From positions 1 through 14,642 of the forward strand of contig LFWV01000027.1 of the NCBI GenBank assembly GCA_001273335.1: 14,642 bases of DNA, in the 5' to 3' direction. The notes beneath the pieces are model-generated. The model searched no databases. It was not told the DNA's origin and was given only the letters and a program-made list of their open reading frames with translations. This stretch comes from a miscellaneous Crenarchaeota group-1 archaeon SG8-32-3. Its GTDB lineage: Archaea; Thermoproteota; Bathyarchaeia; Bathyarchaeales; Bathycorpusculaceae. Both the position numbers and the translations under genes were made by a program. Positions 7,099-14,204 of the stretch are shown here, one piece after another; the stretch's first letter is position 1, and each line of letters starts with the position of its first letter.

Positions 7099-7126
7099 CT
7101 TATAAGTAAGATGGTAGAATATTTAG
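7099..7126 (+). promoter_or_regulatory. Promoter region of alba with two TATA-like elements
   Basis: CTTATAAG (7099-7106) and GAATATTTAG (7117-7126) are both plausible TATA elements, predicting starts near 7129 and 7148. The first gives an unusually long leader of about 77 nt; the second gives about 58 nt and places the palindrome at 7138-7152 over the start site. Confidence 0.45.
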
Positions 7127-7137
7127 GGCAGTAACGG

Positions 7138-7152
7138 TCTGTCACTGACAGA
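7138..7152. repeat. Perfect 15-bp palindrome upstream of alba
   Basis: TCTGTCACTGACAGA has seven matched pairs around one central C. In DNA it could be an operator; in RNA it could form a 6-bp stem with a 3-nt loop in the alba leader. It lies 54 nt before the start codon and 31 nt or less after the TATA-like elements. Confidence 0.55.
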
Positions 7153-7205
7153 AACGCATAGACGGCGACGTTACACAAAAGAAACAATAAAAAGGAGTGA
7201 AGAAA

Positions 7206-7493
7206 ATGGCAGAAAATGCAGATGTTATCTTCGTCGGAAATAAACCTCCAATGAGCTATGTGTTGGCAATCATCACAAGTCTCTCCTCAGGAAACTTGAA
7301 GGAAATAACGTTGAAAGCCCGTGGTCAAGCAATAACTACAGCGGTTGACGTAGCTGAAATTACCAGAAACCGATTTGTGAAAGACTTGAAAGTGACCAAA
7401 ATAGCCATCGGAACAGCAGAGATGCCGCCAAGAGAAGGAGAAAACAGATCCCGAATGGTTTCGACGATGGAAATAACGATGAGTAAAGAGTAA
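7206..7493 (+). CDS. albA: Alba chromatin/RNA-binding protein
   Basis: A 95-residue dimeric DNA- and RNA-binding protein that coats archaeal chromosomes. The sequence NADVIFVGNKPPMSYVLAI is the family N-terminus; the lysine of GNKP is the residue acetylated in Sulfolobus Alba. It continues with ITLKARGQAITTAVDVAEIT, a DLKVTKIAIGT strand and the flexible hairpin around PREGENRSRMVSTMEI that enters the minor groove. The length is typical. ATG 7206 is preferred over the in-frame GTG at 7197, because the GGAG at 7194-7197 is then correctly spaced and the GTG lies inside that ribosome site. It appears monocistronic: a long leader with a palindrome precedes it and a T-rich run follows it. Confidence 0.95.
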   Translation: MAENADVIFVGNKPPMSYVLAIITSLSSGNLKEITLKARGQAITTAVDVAEITRNRFVKDLKVTKIAIGTAEMPPREGENRSRMVSTMEITMSKE

Positions 7494-7525
7494 AACAAGG
7501 CAGAGCGTAGTTAACAAGATAAAAA

Positions 7526-7540
7526 TTTCTTTTATTTTTT
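7526..7540 (+). terminator. T-rich transcription terminator after alba
   Basis: TTTCTTTTATTTTTT begins about 33 nt after the alba stop. Archaeal RNA polymerase ends transcription at such U-runs without a required hairpin. Confidence 0.5.
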
Positions 7541-7645
7541 AGATTTTCAACGAAAAGTTGTAGTGTTGAGGCTTTCTATTACTAAACTCATCGCAAGATT
7601 AATAGCTTAAGGGACTTCAAGTAAAGAATTAGCTCCGTGAGAAAA

Positions 7646-8935
7646 ATGTTAGATATCAAACTTATCCGGAAAAATCCCGAGTTCGTAAAGAATAATCTGA
7701 TGAGAAGAGGAAACCCTGAAAATAGCAAAATGTTGGATGCGCTCGTAGATTTAGACAGGAAATGGCGGCAGAACTTGACAAAACTGAACGATCTTCGCCA
7801 TGAAAGAAAAAATATGACCACTAAAATAGCCACATTGAAAAAGGCGGGAAAAGAGTCTGGCAAAGAAGTTGAAAAAGCAAAAACTCTTGATTCTAAAATT
7901 ACAAGCATCCAATCAGAAGTAGCGGTGGCAGAAGAGAAAGCGCGCGATTACCTTATGCGGCTTCCCAATTTGCTGCACGACACTGTGCCAGTCGGTAAGG
8001 ACGAAAATGATAACGTCCAAGTTAGAAGCTGGGGTGTCGCGCCTAAATTTGACTTTGCAGTTAAAAATCACATAGACTTAGGCTTAAACTTGGATATAAT
8101 TGACATAGAAAGAGCTGGAAAGGTTACGGGTTCAAGATTCTTTTATCTGAAAAGGGAAGGCGTGCTTTTAGATATGGCTTTGATGAGTTTTGCTATGGAA
8201 GAAACTATGAAGAAAGGCTATTTGCCTGTGGAGCCACCGTATTTGATGAGACGGGAGCCATATGAAGGAGTCACATCCCTAGGTGATTTCGAAGATGTAC
8301 TTTACAAAATCGAAAATGAAGATTTGTATTTGATAGCAACTTCGGAGCATCCCATGGCCGCGATGTTCATGAATGAAGTACTGAAAGAAGAAAACTTGCC
8401 TCTTAAACTTGCAGGCATAAGCACATGTTTCAGAAAAGAGGCTGGTGCTCACGGCAGAGACACACGCGGGATGTTCCGAACACATCAGTTTAACAAGATA
8501 GAGCAGTTTGTCTTCTGCAGACCTGAGGAATCTTGGGAACTTCATGAAGAGCTCATTCATAACGCGGAGGAACTTGTTCAGAAGCTAGGTTTACCTTATC
8601 GCGTGGTTAATGTGTGCACGGGCGATATTGGAACTGTGGCAGCCAAGAAGTACGATATTGAAGTGTGGATGCCGGCTCAAAACGCATATAGAGAAGTTGT
8701 ATCATGCAGTAACTGCACAGATTACCAAGCTAGGAGACTGGGGATTCGTTACAGGGAAAAGGAAGGCGCACCTCCAAAAGCGTTCCTGCATACTTTGAAT
8801 TCGACCGCTATAGCCACCGGTAGAACTATTGTCGCGATATTGGAAAACTTCCAGCAAGAAGATGGTACCGTTGTTGTTCCCGAAGTTTTGAGAAAATACA
8901 TGGGTAACATCAAGAAGATAAACTTGGAACGGTAA
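7646..8935 (+). CDS. serS: Seryl-tRNA synthetase
   Basis: A class II synthetase of 429 residues that charges tRNA-Ser with serine. It begins MLDIKLIRKNPEFVKNNL and has the long N-terminal antiparallel coiled coil that grips the extra arm of the tRNA (about residues 25-110, rich in K, E and A). In the catalytic core are TSEHPMAAMF, motif 2 (FRKEAGAHGRDTRGMFRTHQ then FNKIEQF) and motif 3 (LNSTAIATGRTIVAILENFQ), with an EVVSCSNCTDYQARRL segment between them. This is the common bacterial/archaeal type, not the rare methanogen SerRS. ATG 7646 gives the standard N-terminus; GTG 7637, three codons earlier, is in frame but the ribosome site is weak for either. A TTAATAG element near 7600 is a possible promoter. 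Confidence 0.97.
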   Translation: MLDIKLIRKNPEFVKNNLMRRGNPENSKMLDALVDLDRKWRQNLTKLNDLRHERKNMTTKIATLKKAGKESGKEVEKAKTLDSKITSIQSEVAVAEEKARDYLMRLPNLLHDTVPVGKDENDNVQVRSWGVAPKFDFAVKNHIDLGLNLDIIDIERAGKVTGSRFFYLKREGVLLDMALMSFAMEETMKKGYLPVEPPYLMRREPYEGVTSLGDFEDVLYKIENEDLYLIATSEHPMAAMFMNEVLKEENLPLKLAGISTCFRKEAGAHGRDTRGMFRTHQFNKIEQFVFCRPEESWELHEELIHNAEELVQKLGLPYRVVNVCTGDIGTVAAKKYDIEVWMPAQNAYREVVSCSNCTDYQARRLGIRYREKEGAPPKAFLHTLNSTAIATGRTIVAILENFQQEDGTVVVPEVLRKYMGNIKKINLER

Positions 8936-8985
8936 ACCTTTTAATATTGGCTTGAGATTCTTGAAGGCACGTTTGGAGGATAGAC

Positions 8986-9600
8986 TTGTCTTCGAAATCG
9001 AAGCGCTTACGCGATAAATGGCGAGGAAAAACGTGGTATATGGTAGTGGCACCGCCGTTCTTCGGAAACGTAGAGTTAGGCACATTACCTGCAGAAGAGC
9101 CAGAACAGCTTATGGGAAGAGTTGTTGAAGCAACACTTTATGATATCACCAGCGATTTTTCCCATCAATACTTGAAAATGTTTTTCCAAATATACGAGCT
9201 TGATGGAAAAACCGCTCGCACGTTATTTAAAGGTCACGAATATTCTAGGGACTATCTACGAAGCTTAGTGAGGAGAAGGACAACAAAAGTTGACGGGCTT
9301 TTCAATCTAATAACAAAAGACGGTTATAAACTGCGAGTTTCAGTTTCAGCCCTTACGCTTTCGCGGATCAAAACATCCCAAGAAAAACTCATCCGTAACA
9401 TGATGACAAAGACTATCGACGAAAAAGCCGCTGCACTAACAATGGATCAGTTTGTTCAAGAAATGGTTCTTGGAAAAATTGCTTCAGACGTGTATAATAA
9501 GGCAAAGAAAGTGGCGCCGTTAAGGCATGTCGGTATCAGAAAATCGAAACTGATAGCTCAACCCGCTCAGGTACCACTGCAAGAAGTCAATGCTGCCTAA
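8986..9600 (+). CDS. rps3ae: Small ribosomal subunit protein eS1 (S3Ae)
   Basis: A 204-residue 30S protein shared by Archaea and eukaryotes, located near the mRNA exit. Recognised by the start SSKSKRLRDKWRGKTWYMVV, then APPFFGNVELGTLPA, the GRVVEATLYDITSDFSHQYL segment, and RRRTTKVDGLFNLITKDGYK. The start is TTG 8986: GGAGGA (8975-8980) lies 5 nt before it, and the family N-terminus follows directly. A TTTAATATT element at about 8939-8947 is the probable promoter and predicts a short leader, so the gene has its own promoter 50 nt after serS. A strong SD with a TTG start in a ribosomal protein gene shows that TTG is fully usable here. Confidence 0.95.
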   Translation: MSSKSKRLRDKWRGKTWYMVVAPPFFGNVELGTLPAEEPEQLMGRVVEATLYDITSDFSHQYLKMFFQIYELDGKTARTLFKGHEYSRDYLRSLVRRRTTKVDGLFNLITKDGYKLRVSVSALTLSRIKTSQEKLIRNMMTKTIDEKAAALTMDQFVQEMVLGKIASDVYNKAKKVAPLRHVGIRKSKLIAQPAQVPLQEVNAA

Positions 9601-9637
9601 TAATTCATTGAGCTTCTTCAATACCTTTAGATTTCGC

Positions 9638-9652
9638 TTTTTTAACATTTTT
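9638..9652 (+). terminator. T-run terminator after rps3ae
   Basis: Two T-runs (TTTTTT and ATTTTT) lie about 40 nt after the rps3ae stop and before the moaE signals, fitting U-run termination. Confidence 0.4.
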
Positions 9653-9721
9653 CATTGCGTTTGTTAAGCCGAAATGTCTTTAGAGGCGATATTTGTTTAG
9701 AAAGGTAAGGAAGGTGACTGG

Positions 9722-10186
9722 TTGGCCACATATGCAGGTGTTCATGAAAAAGGAACTTTTTCTATTTCAGACCTAATAAACAACGCTAAGAGAACCAAGC
9801 ATTGCGAAAAGACTGGGGCAATAGCACTCTTTATCGGTGTAACTCGAGGCGAAACCTTGGAAGGAGAACAAGTTCAGAAACTCACAGTGGAAGCGTATGA
9901 AGAAAAAGCAAATGAAGTTCTCGTCAAGATTTGTGATGACTTGTCCAAGAAGCCGGGAATAACTGATGTGCAGATTCACCATTTACTTGGAGAGTTCAAC
10001 ATTGGAGAAGACCTTGTATACGTTTCAGTGGCTGGTTCCCACAGAACAGACGTTTTTCCAGTTTTACGAGAAGCTGTAGAGAGATATAAAAGTGATACAC
10101 CAGTATTCAAAAAAGAACATATTATTAACGCTGAAGGTTTAGCAAGTGAATACTGGGTTTCAGAGAAAGAAAAACAAAATCCATAG
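9722..10186 (+). CDS. moaE: Molybdopterin synthase catalytic subunit
   Basis: MoaE works with the thiocarboxylated MoaD to put the dithiolene sulfurs into precursor Z, making molybdopterin for Mo or W enzymes. The protein has 154 residues, usual for the family. Visible motifs are GAIALFIGVTRGETLEG (32-48), the HR pair in VAGSHRTDVFPVLREAVERY (H107, R108) and the lysines of the active site in PVFKKEH (K130, K131). TTG 9722 is chosen since no ATG precedes the conserved part; GGAAGGTGA sits just upstream, though a little close. MoaD and other moa genes are not nearby. Its neighbour cofD is also a cofactor gene, with about 85 nt between them. Confidence 0.93.
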   Translation: MATYAGVHEKGTFSISDLINNAKRTKHCEKTGAIALFIGVTRGETLEGEQVQKLTVEAYEEKANEVLVKICDDLSKKPGITDVQIHHLLGEFNIGEDLVYVSVAGSHRTDVFPVLREAVERYKSDTPVFKKEHIINAEGLASEYWVSEKEKQNP

Positions 10187-10271
10187 ACAGCAACTCATCT
10201 CGTCAAATATCTCTGGAAGTGTTTAGGCTGAACGGAAGCCTCTTGAAGATCTTTGCGTAATAGGATACAGC

Positions 10272-11198
10272 GTGAAAGCAATGATTACAGCTTTAGCGGG
10301 TGGAGTAGGAGCAGCGAAGTTTCTCACGGGACTAGTGAAACTCGTCAACGGAAAAGACTTGACAATAATAGTGAACACAGGTGATGACATCGAATTGTTT
10401 GGTTTACACGTATCTCCAGACGTTGATATTGTAACGTATACTTTGGCAGGCATTGTTGATGAAGAGAAAGGATGGGGAATCAAGGGAGATACCTTTCGTT
10501 GTCTTGAAGAACTCAGAAAATTTAGTCGAGAGGCATGGTTCAACCTTGGTGACAAAGACCTTGCAACACATATGTTCAGAACAGCGCTTCTGAAAAACGG
10601 TTTAACACTATCCAACGTTACAGTACAGATCAGCCAAGCTCTGGGACTTGATGTTGCAATCTTGCCCATGACAGATGACAAATTTGAAACAAGAATCATG
10701 ACTGCCAATGGCTCCATTCACTTTGAAGATTATCTAGTCAAGAGAGGTGCAAAAGATAGGGTACTAGGTGTCGAGTTTCTCGGCGCGGAGAGCGCAAACC
10801 CTGCGACTGGTGTGGTAGAATCCATAATGGATGCTAAATTGGTGGTGATATGCCCAAGCAATCCAATAGTAAGCATAGGCACTATTCTTGCGGTGAAGGG
10901 AGTCAGAGACGCTATTAGGCGCACAGAGGCAAAAAAAGTGGCAGTAAGCCCGATAATTGCTGGTGCGCCTGTTAAAGGTCCAGCGGACAAATTATTGCGT
11001 GGTTTAGGGCATGAAGTTTCCGCGTACTCGGTGGCTAAACTCTACTCAGATTTCCTGGACACGTTCATTCTTGACTTATCTGATTCCGCGGAGAAAGATA
11101 AAATAGAAAAACTTGGAATCGAAGTTAAAGTCACAAACACAATAATGAAGAGTTTAGAAGATAAAATTCAACTGGCGAGAACTGTTTTAGAAAGTTGA
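10272..11198 (+). CDS. cofD: 2-phospho-L-lactate transferase (coenzyme F420 synthesis)
   Basis: CofD joins a guanylyl-activated phospholactate-type intermediate to the flavin-like Fo to build the F420 side chain. The protein has 308 residues, as expected. The N-terminus ITALAGGVGAAKFLTGLV is the family nucleotide-binding signature; NTGDDIELFGLHVSPDVDIV (35-54) and KGWGIKGDT follow, then FNLGDKDLATHMFRT and the later VICPSNPIVSIGTIL and SPIIAGAPVKGPADKL. GTG 10272 is preferred because AGGA lies 6 nt upstream; ATG 10281 is possible and would drop three residues. F420 is known from methanogens, Thaumarchaeota, Bathyarchaeia-like and some other archaea, so its presence does not imply methanogenesis. 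A T-rich run follows the stop. Confidence 0.94.
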   Translation: MKAMITALAGGVGAAKFLTGLVKLVNGKDLTIIVNTGDDIELFGLHVSPDVDIVTYTLAGIVDEEKGWGIKGDTFRCLEELRKFSREAWFNLGDKDLATHMFRTALLKNGLTLSNVTVQISQALGLDVAILPMTDDKFETRIMTANGSIHFEDYLVKRGAKDRVLGVEFLGAESANPATGVVESIMDAKLVVICPSNPIVSIGTILAVKGVRDAIRRTEAKKVAVSPIIAGAPVKGPADKLLRGLGHEVSAYSVAKLYSDFLDTFILDLSDSAEKDKIEKLGIEVKVTNTIMKSLEDKIQLARTVLES

Positions 11199-11210
11199 AG
11201 TGAAATAGCG

Positions 11211-11222
11211 TTTCTTTTCTTA
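11211..11222 (+). terminator. T-rich terminator after cofD
   Basis: TTTCTTTTCTTA lies 12 nt after the cofD stop; a plausible U-run terminator by pattern only. Confidence 0.35.
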
Positions 11223-11325
11223 ACTTGTAGTCCAAATAGACTAAAGGGTAATCTATATACTATCCACAGAGGCTAAATAAACAGGAACCCCATAGTAATC
11301 GCCGATATTGCTGCTCATAAGGAAG

Positions 11326-11335
11326 GGTTATATGT
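11326..11335 (+). promoter_or_regulatory. Probable promoter of the DUF47 gene
   Basis: GGTTATATGT contains a TATA element about 40 nt upstream of GTG 11373. The predicted transcription start near 11357 lies just before the GGGAG ribosome site at 11359-11363. Confidence 0.45.
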
Positions 11336-11372
11336 TCACTATCCCCAATTAATGTAAAGGGAGATGTAATCC

Positions 11373-12041
11373 GTGGAAAGAAGAAGCTACAATTGGTTTG
11401 AAAAACGCCGCAAAACAAAGGGTTTAGAGCTAGCTCACGAACAGATATCGAAAGCCTTTGACACCGTGACTTGGCTTCATAAGGCAACAAAAAGCTTTTC
11501 AGAAGGGAACTTTGAGGAAGCCAAAAAGTATATTGAAAACCTGTATAAGGCTGAGGAAGAAGTTGACAAGCTAAGGACAGACGTTTTCATGGAACTTTCC
11601 AAAGGTATTGCTCTCGTGGCTGACTACCGTGAAGACCTGCTGCACGTAGTGAAAAGGCTGGATACGCTGGCGGATCACACAAAAGACGCTGCAAGGTGTT
11701 TGGAGATGCTTGCAGGAGCAAAAATCCCGCAAGAACTTTGCGAAAAAACAGTTTTCATGACTTCGAAACTTGTAGAAACGGCTCAAACCTTGCGCAACAG
11801 CATAGAAAAGATTTCGGCTAACCCTGCTGAAGCTATAGAACAAGCCAAGAAAGTTGGGGAAATTGAACATATCCTTGACGAAGAGTATCTCAAAGCTAAA
11901 AGCTTGTTTGTCAAGTACGGAGGGGAAATCAACTGCGGAACAATGGTCATCTTTGACGACTTAATTGAATTCGTCGAGCATGCTGCAGACATGTGTGCAG
12001 ACACAGCAGACTACATCCTTGTGCTTTCAAGCAGAGAGTAA
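11373..12041 (+). CDS. DUF47 family PhoU-like protein
   Basis: A 222-residue all-helical protein of the DUF47/TIGR00153 family, related to PhoU. In many genomes DUF47 genes sit next to a PiT-type phosphate permease and are thought to regulate it, but no permease is seen here. The repeated helical pattern and the acidic/His metal-type motifs are visible: EEEVDKLRTDVFMELSKG (57-74), then REDLLHVVKRLDTLADHTKD (86-105), and EIEHILDEEYLKAKSLF further on, with a second DDLIEFVEHAADMCADTADY near the end. The two D..E/H.AD repeats are typical of the metal-binding three-helix bundles of PhoU. GTG 11373 is set by GGGAG 9 nt upstream; a nearer ATG is followed at once by a stop. The role in phosphate control is an inference from the family. 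Confidence 0.87.
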   Translation: MERRSYNWFEKRRKTKGLELAHEQISKAFDTVTWLHKATKSFSEGNFEEAKKYIENLYKAEEEVDKLRTDVFMELSKGIALVADYREDLLHVVKRLDTLADHTKDAARCLEMLAGAKIPQELCEKTVFMTSKLVETAQTLRNSIEKISANPAEAIEQAKKVGEIEHILDEEYLKAKSLFVKYGGEINCGTMVIFDDLIEFVEHAADMCADTADYILVLSSRE

Positions 12042-12068
12042 ACACGAATTCTGCAAATTCATGTTTCT

Positions 12069-12079
12069 GGTTTCTTTTT
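12069..12079 (+). terminator. T-rich terminator after the DUF47 gene
   Basis: GGTTTCTTTTT about 30 nt after the stop is the only T-run between this gene and the convergent replication cluster. The rest of 12042-12225 shows no gene or RNA signature that I recognise. Confidence 0.35.
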
Positions 12080-12205
12080 AGGGGAAGTCTAGCCTGTGAA
12101 AAAACCTATAGCCCCCGTAATCATCGAGATCTCAGAAACAAATATTCTGCTTTATGACCCGCATTGAAGTTTCTTAAACCAAATTTGAGAATGTTGAGAC
12201 TTACT

Positions 12206-12223
12206 TGAATCCCGTGTGATTCA
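12206..12223. repeat. Short inverted repeat at the end of the GINS gene
   Basis: TGAATC and GATTCA flank a 6-nt loop, immediately after the gins51 stop on the minus strand. It may form a small hairpin at the end of the primase-GINS transcript, but no T-run follows it on that strand, so a terminator role is unsure. Confidence 0.35.
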
Positions 12224-12225
12224 GT

Positions 12226-12786
12226 TTAGGAAATCTCAATCACTTCAGCCAGTCCTTGTTTAACCAAAATTTTAGCATTTTCAACAGGCATAGATGCAAC
12301 ATCCTCAACCATGAAGGGTCCGTAAGTTTTCATGTCTGCGCCAATTATTGCCGGAATATTTTTAATGAATCGTAGGACCACTATTTTGCGAGTTTTCTTT
12401 ACACTTGCTTTTGAAGCTTGACTCAAAACCTGCCCCTGCAGAAGCTTTTCCGCGAACTTTTTATACGATTCTGCAAAAGAGAGGAAAACCGTGCATGCAG
12501 ACTCTTCTTCAACCGCCAATAGTTCTGAAGGTATTTTTTGGCTCTCAGTGATTAAAGCGACAAGTTTTTTGTATCGTGCCCAGACTAATTCGTGAAGCAT
12601 GCACTTGACGCGTTTCAGCTCATGTTCAAGAAGACTTGCCTTTACGGTTTTTTCATCAAGTATTTTGTTTTCTTCTTTAATTTTTTTCAGGTAATCTGTA
12701 GCGCGAGCGTAAAAGTCAAGAGGCAAACCGCCCAACTCGGCGTTTTCGAGTTCAAATCGCCATGCAGCATAAAGTTCATCGTACAT
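12226..12786 (-). CDS. gins51: GINS complex subunit, Gins51 type
   Basis: GINS binds Cdc45/RecJ-like protein and MCM to form the active replicative helicase. The 186-residue protein starts MYDELYAAWRFELENAELGG, followed by a helical A domain to about residue 125 (PLDFYARATDYLKKIKEE and LKRVKCMLHELVWARYKKL). The C-terminal B domain (about 132-186) carries RKIVVLRFIKNIPAIIGADM, YGPFMVEDVASMPVENAKIL and KQGLAEVIEI, a family hallmark. The A-then-B order is that of Gins51 (Sld5/Psf1 like), not Gins23. It starts 2 nt after priS ends, on the same strand, so the two are surely co-transcribed; this pairing of a GINS gene with priS is known from other archaea such as Sulfolobus. GAGGTG in the end of priS may serve as ribosome site, though its spacing is long. 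Confidence 0.88.
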   Translation of the reverse strand: MYDELYAAWRFELENAELGGLPLDFYARATDYLKKIKEENKILDEKTVKASLLEHELKRVKCMLHELVWARYKKLVALITESQKIPSELLAVEEESACTVFLSFAESYKKFAEKLLQGQVLSQASKASVKKTRKIVVLRFIKNIPAIIGADMKTYGPFMVEDVASMPVENAKILVKQGLAEVIEIS

Positions 12787-12788
12787 GT

Positions 12789-14006
12789 CTATTTTGCCAC
12801 CTCAGCTCTGCCCTTGCAGATGAGCAACACTGCCGCGGCTGTTGGAAGCACAACCGTTTCACGCTCGAAAGGACCAAACACGTTTTCGCCCAGCCTGAAT
12901 TCTGGTACATCAGAGACATACAATTTCACGGTGCCCTCTTTAAAAGCTACTGCCTTCTTAAAAGGGTCAAAATCATCAAGGCTTCCAAGCGGAAACTCTA
13001 CTTTTTTCAAGCCTGTTTTACCATGCAAAGTCCCGTTCATCCTGATCAAACGATGCGTATCCGTAGTGACAACCGTGTCGATTTTAGATGATTCAAGCTC
13101 CTTCACATACTCGGATAGTTTTCGCCAAGTTCCAACACTGACGCCTGGAACGCTTTCCCATAGGCCCTCACCGATACATTTGCGCAAAATTAATTCTTTT
13201 TTAGTAAAGATAATGTTACTTATTGCGCTTTTCAGCCCAATATTTTTCAGATCGTCTATTGTAGTATCGGAGATAAATTTGCTCATTCCCTGTTTTATGC
13301 GTTTGTTCCAAGCGAAATCACTCAAGAAAAACTTAGATGCTTGTTTTCTTTCACGTTTCGAAATGCTTAATCCTAATCCAGTAACATAGTCAACTATCTC
13401 CTTTCGGTCCATGGTGTCTAACGACTTCACCGCTTCAGTTTCAACATGAACATGGTATCCTCTGTGACCTGAGAAGAAAACGTGTATTTCTTTATTTGAA
13501 AAACCGAAATCGTTTTGCAGTATATCGATTAGTTTTGTAGTTTCTTCTTTAGCAGAGCCTAAGCATTGTTCACATACCCATGTTTTGGTGTCAAATTTTT
13601 GACCACCACACTTAGAACACTGCTTTGGAGGCTCTCCCTTATCAGCAAACCCACATTTTTTGCAGGTCCATTCATCATGAAGTTTGTTACATGACGTGGG
13701 GATATGGTCGGCGTCTATATCAAAGACAAGGTCAGCGCCGAGCCAGCCTTTCTTATCCATCTCAGCAGCAGGGTTTTCGTAATAAGCACAAGAGCGGTAA
13801 ACATCTGAAGGAACTTCCTCGCTGAGAAACAGCTTGAGGTCATCGATACTTGCAAAAATCTTGTGTCGCAGCATAATTCTTTCTTTGAAGAGGAGAAAAC
13901 CGATTTCCCTCTGACCAAGTGAAGAGGGAGAAGGAATAACAGTGGCTGGATCACTGTAAAAATCAGAAAACTTCCTATAAACGAAATCTCGGGAAGACAC
14001 AATCAC
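12789..14006 (-). CDS. priS: DNA primase small (catalytic) subunit
   Basis: The catalytic half of the archaeal-eukaryotic primase, which makes the short primers for replication. The 405-residue protein has the metal-binding DID in ADLVFDIDADH (D96, D98), the FFSGHRGYHVHVE motif (177-189) and, further on, TDTHRLIRMNGTLHGKTGL, whose residues complete the nucleotide site. Between D98 and FFSGHRGYH lies a cysteine-rich part: C106/H110 and C145/C148 look like the zinc knuckle seen in Pyrococcus PriS, and C115/C118/C130/C133 make a second zinc ribbon inside it. The start is GTG 14006 or GTG 14000; GAGG lies 6 nt upstream of the latter, so the product may be two residues shorter. The gene follows priL on the same strand with a 198-nt gap holding a possible promoter, and is followed by gins51 after 2 nt. 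Confidence 0.95.
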   Translation of the reverse strand: MIVSSRDFVYRKFSDFYSDPATVIPSPSSLGQREIGFLLFKERIMLRHKIFASIDDLKLFLSEEVPSDVYRSCAYYENPAAEMDKKGWLGADLVFDIDADHIPTSCNKLHDEWTCKKCGFADKGEPPKQCSKCGGQKFDTKTWVCEQCLGSAKEETTKLIDILQNDFGFSNKEIHVFFSGHRGYHVHVETEAVKSLDTMDRKEIVDYVTGLGLSISKRERKQASKFFLSDFAWNKRIKQGMSKFISDTTIDDLKNIGLKSAISNIIFTKKELILRKCIGEGLWESVPGVSVGTWRKLSEYVKELESSKIDTVVTTDTHRLIRMNGTLHGKTGLKKVEFPLGSLDDFDPFKKAVAFKEGTVKLYVSDVPEFRLGENVFGPFERETVVLPTAAAVLLICKGRAEVAK

Positions 14007-14204
14007 CCTCGCCTTCGCCCCCTGCCTTATCGCTTAGATGATTCTACATCCTCAAATTTAACCGTTAACAGCCTGATATACGAGATTATTGAAACGATTA
14101 TAGTCCTAAAAATCTGATCGGTTATCTAGGGCGTGTTTAGTGAAGAAATCATGGTCATACCGAACAGCAACCAGATCATCATGAATTCTGAATTTCTTTT
14201 TTGT
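14007..14204 (-). promoter_or_regulatory. priL-priS gap with possible priS promoter
   Basis: About 200 nt without a gene. On the minus strand a CGTATATC element near 14077-14084 and a GTTAAATTT near 14055-14063 could serve as TATA elements for priS. Nothing else is recognised. Confidence 0.3.

Noticed and set aside
12592..13389. Open frame of 265 codons on the plus strand across gins51 and priS
   Set aside because: It is antisense to two well-supported genes and shows no recognisable domain or ribosome site.
14130..14190. Possible box C/D small RNA on the minus strand (ATGATGA near 14180)
   Set aside because: A C-box-like ATGATGA is present, but I find no CTGA D box at a suitable distance.
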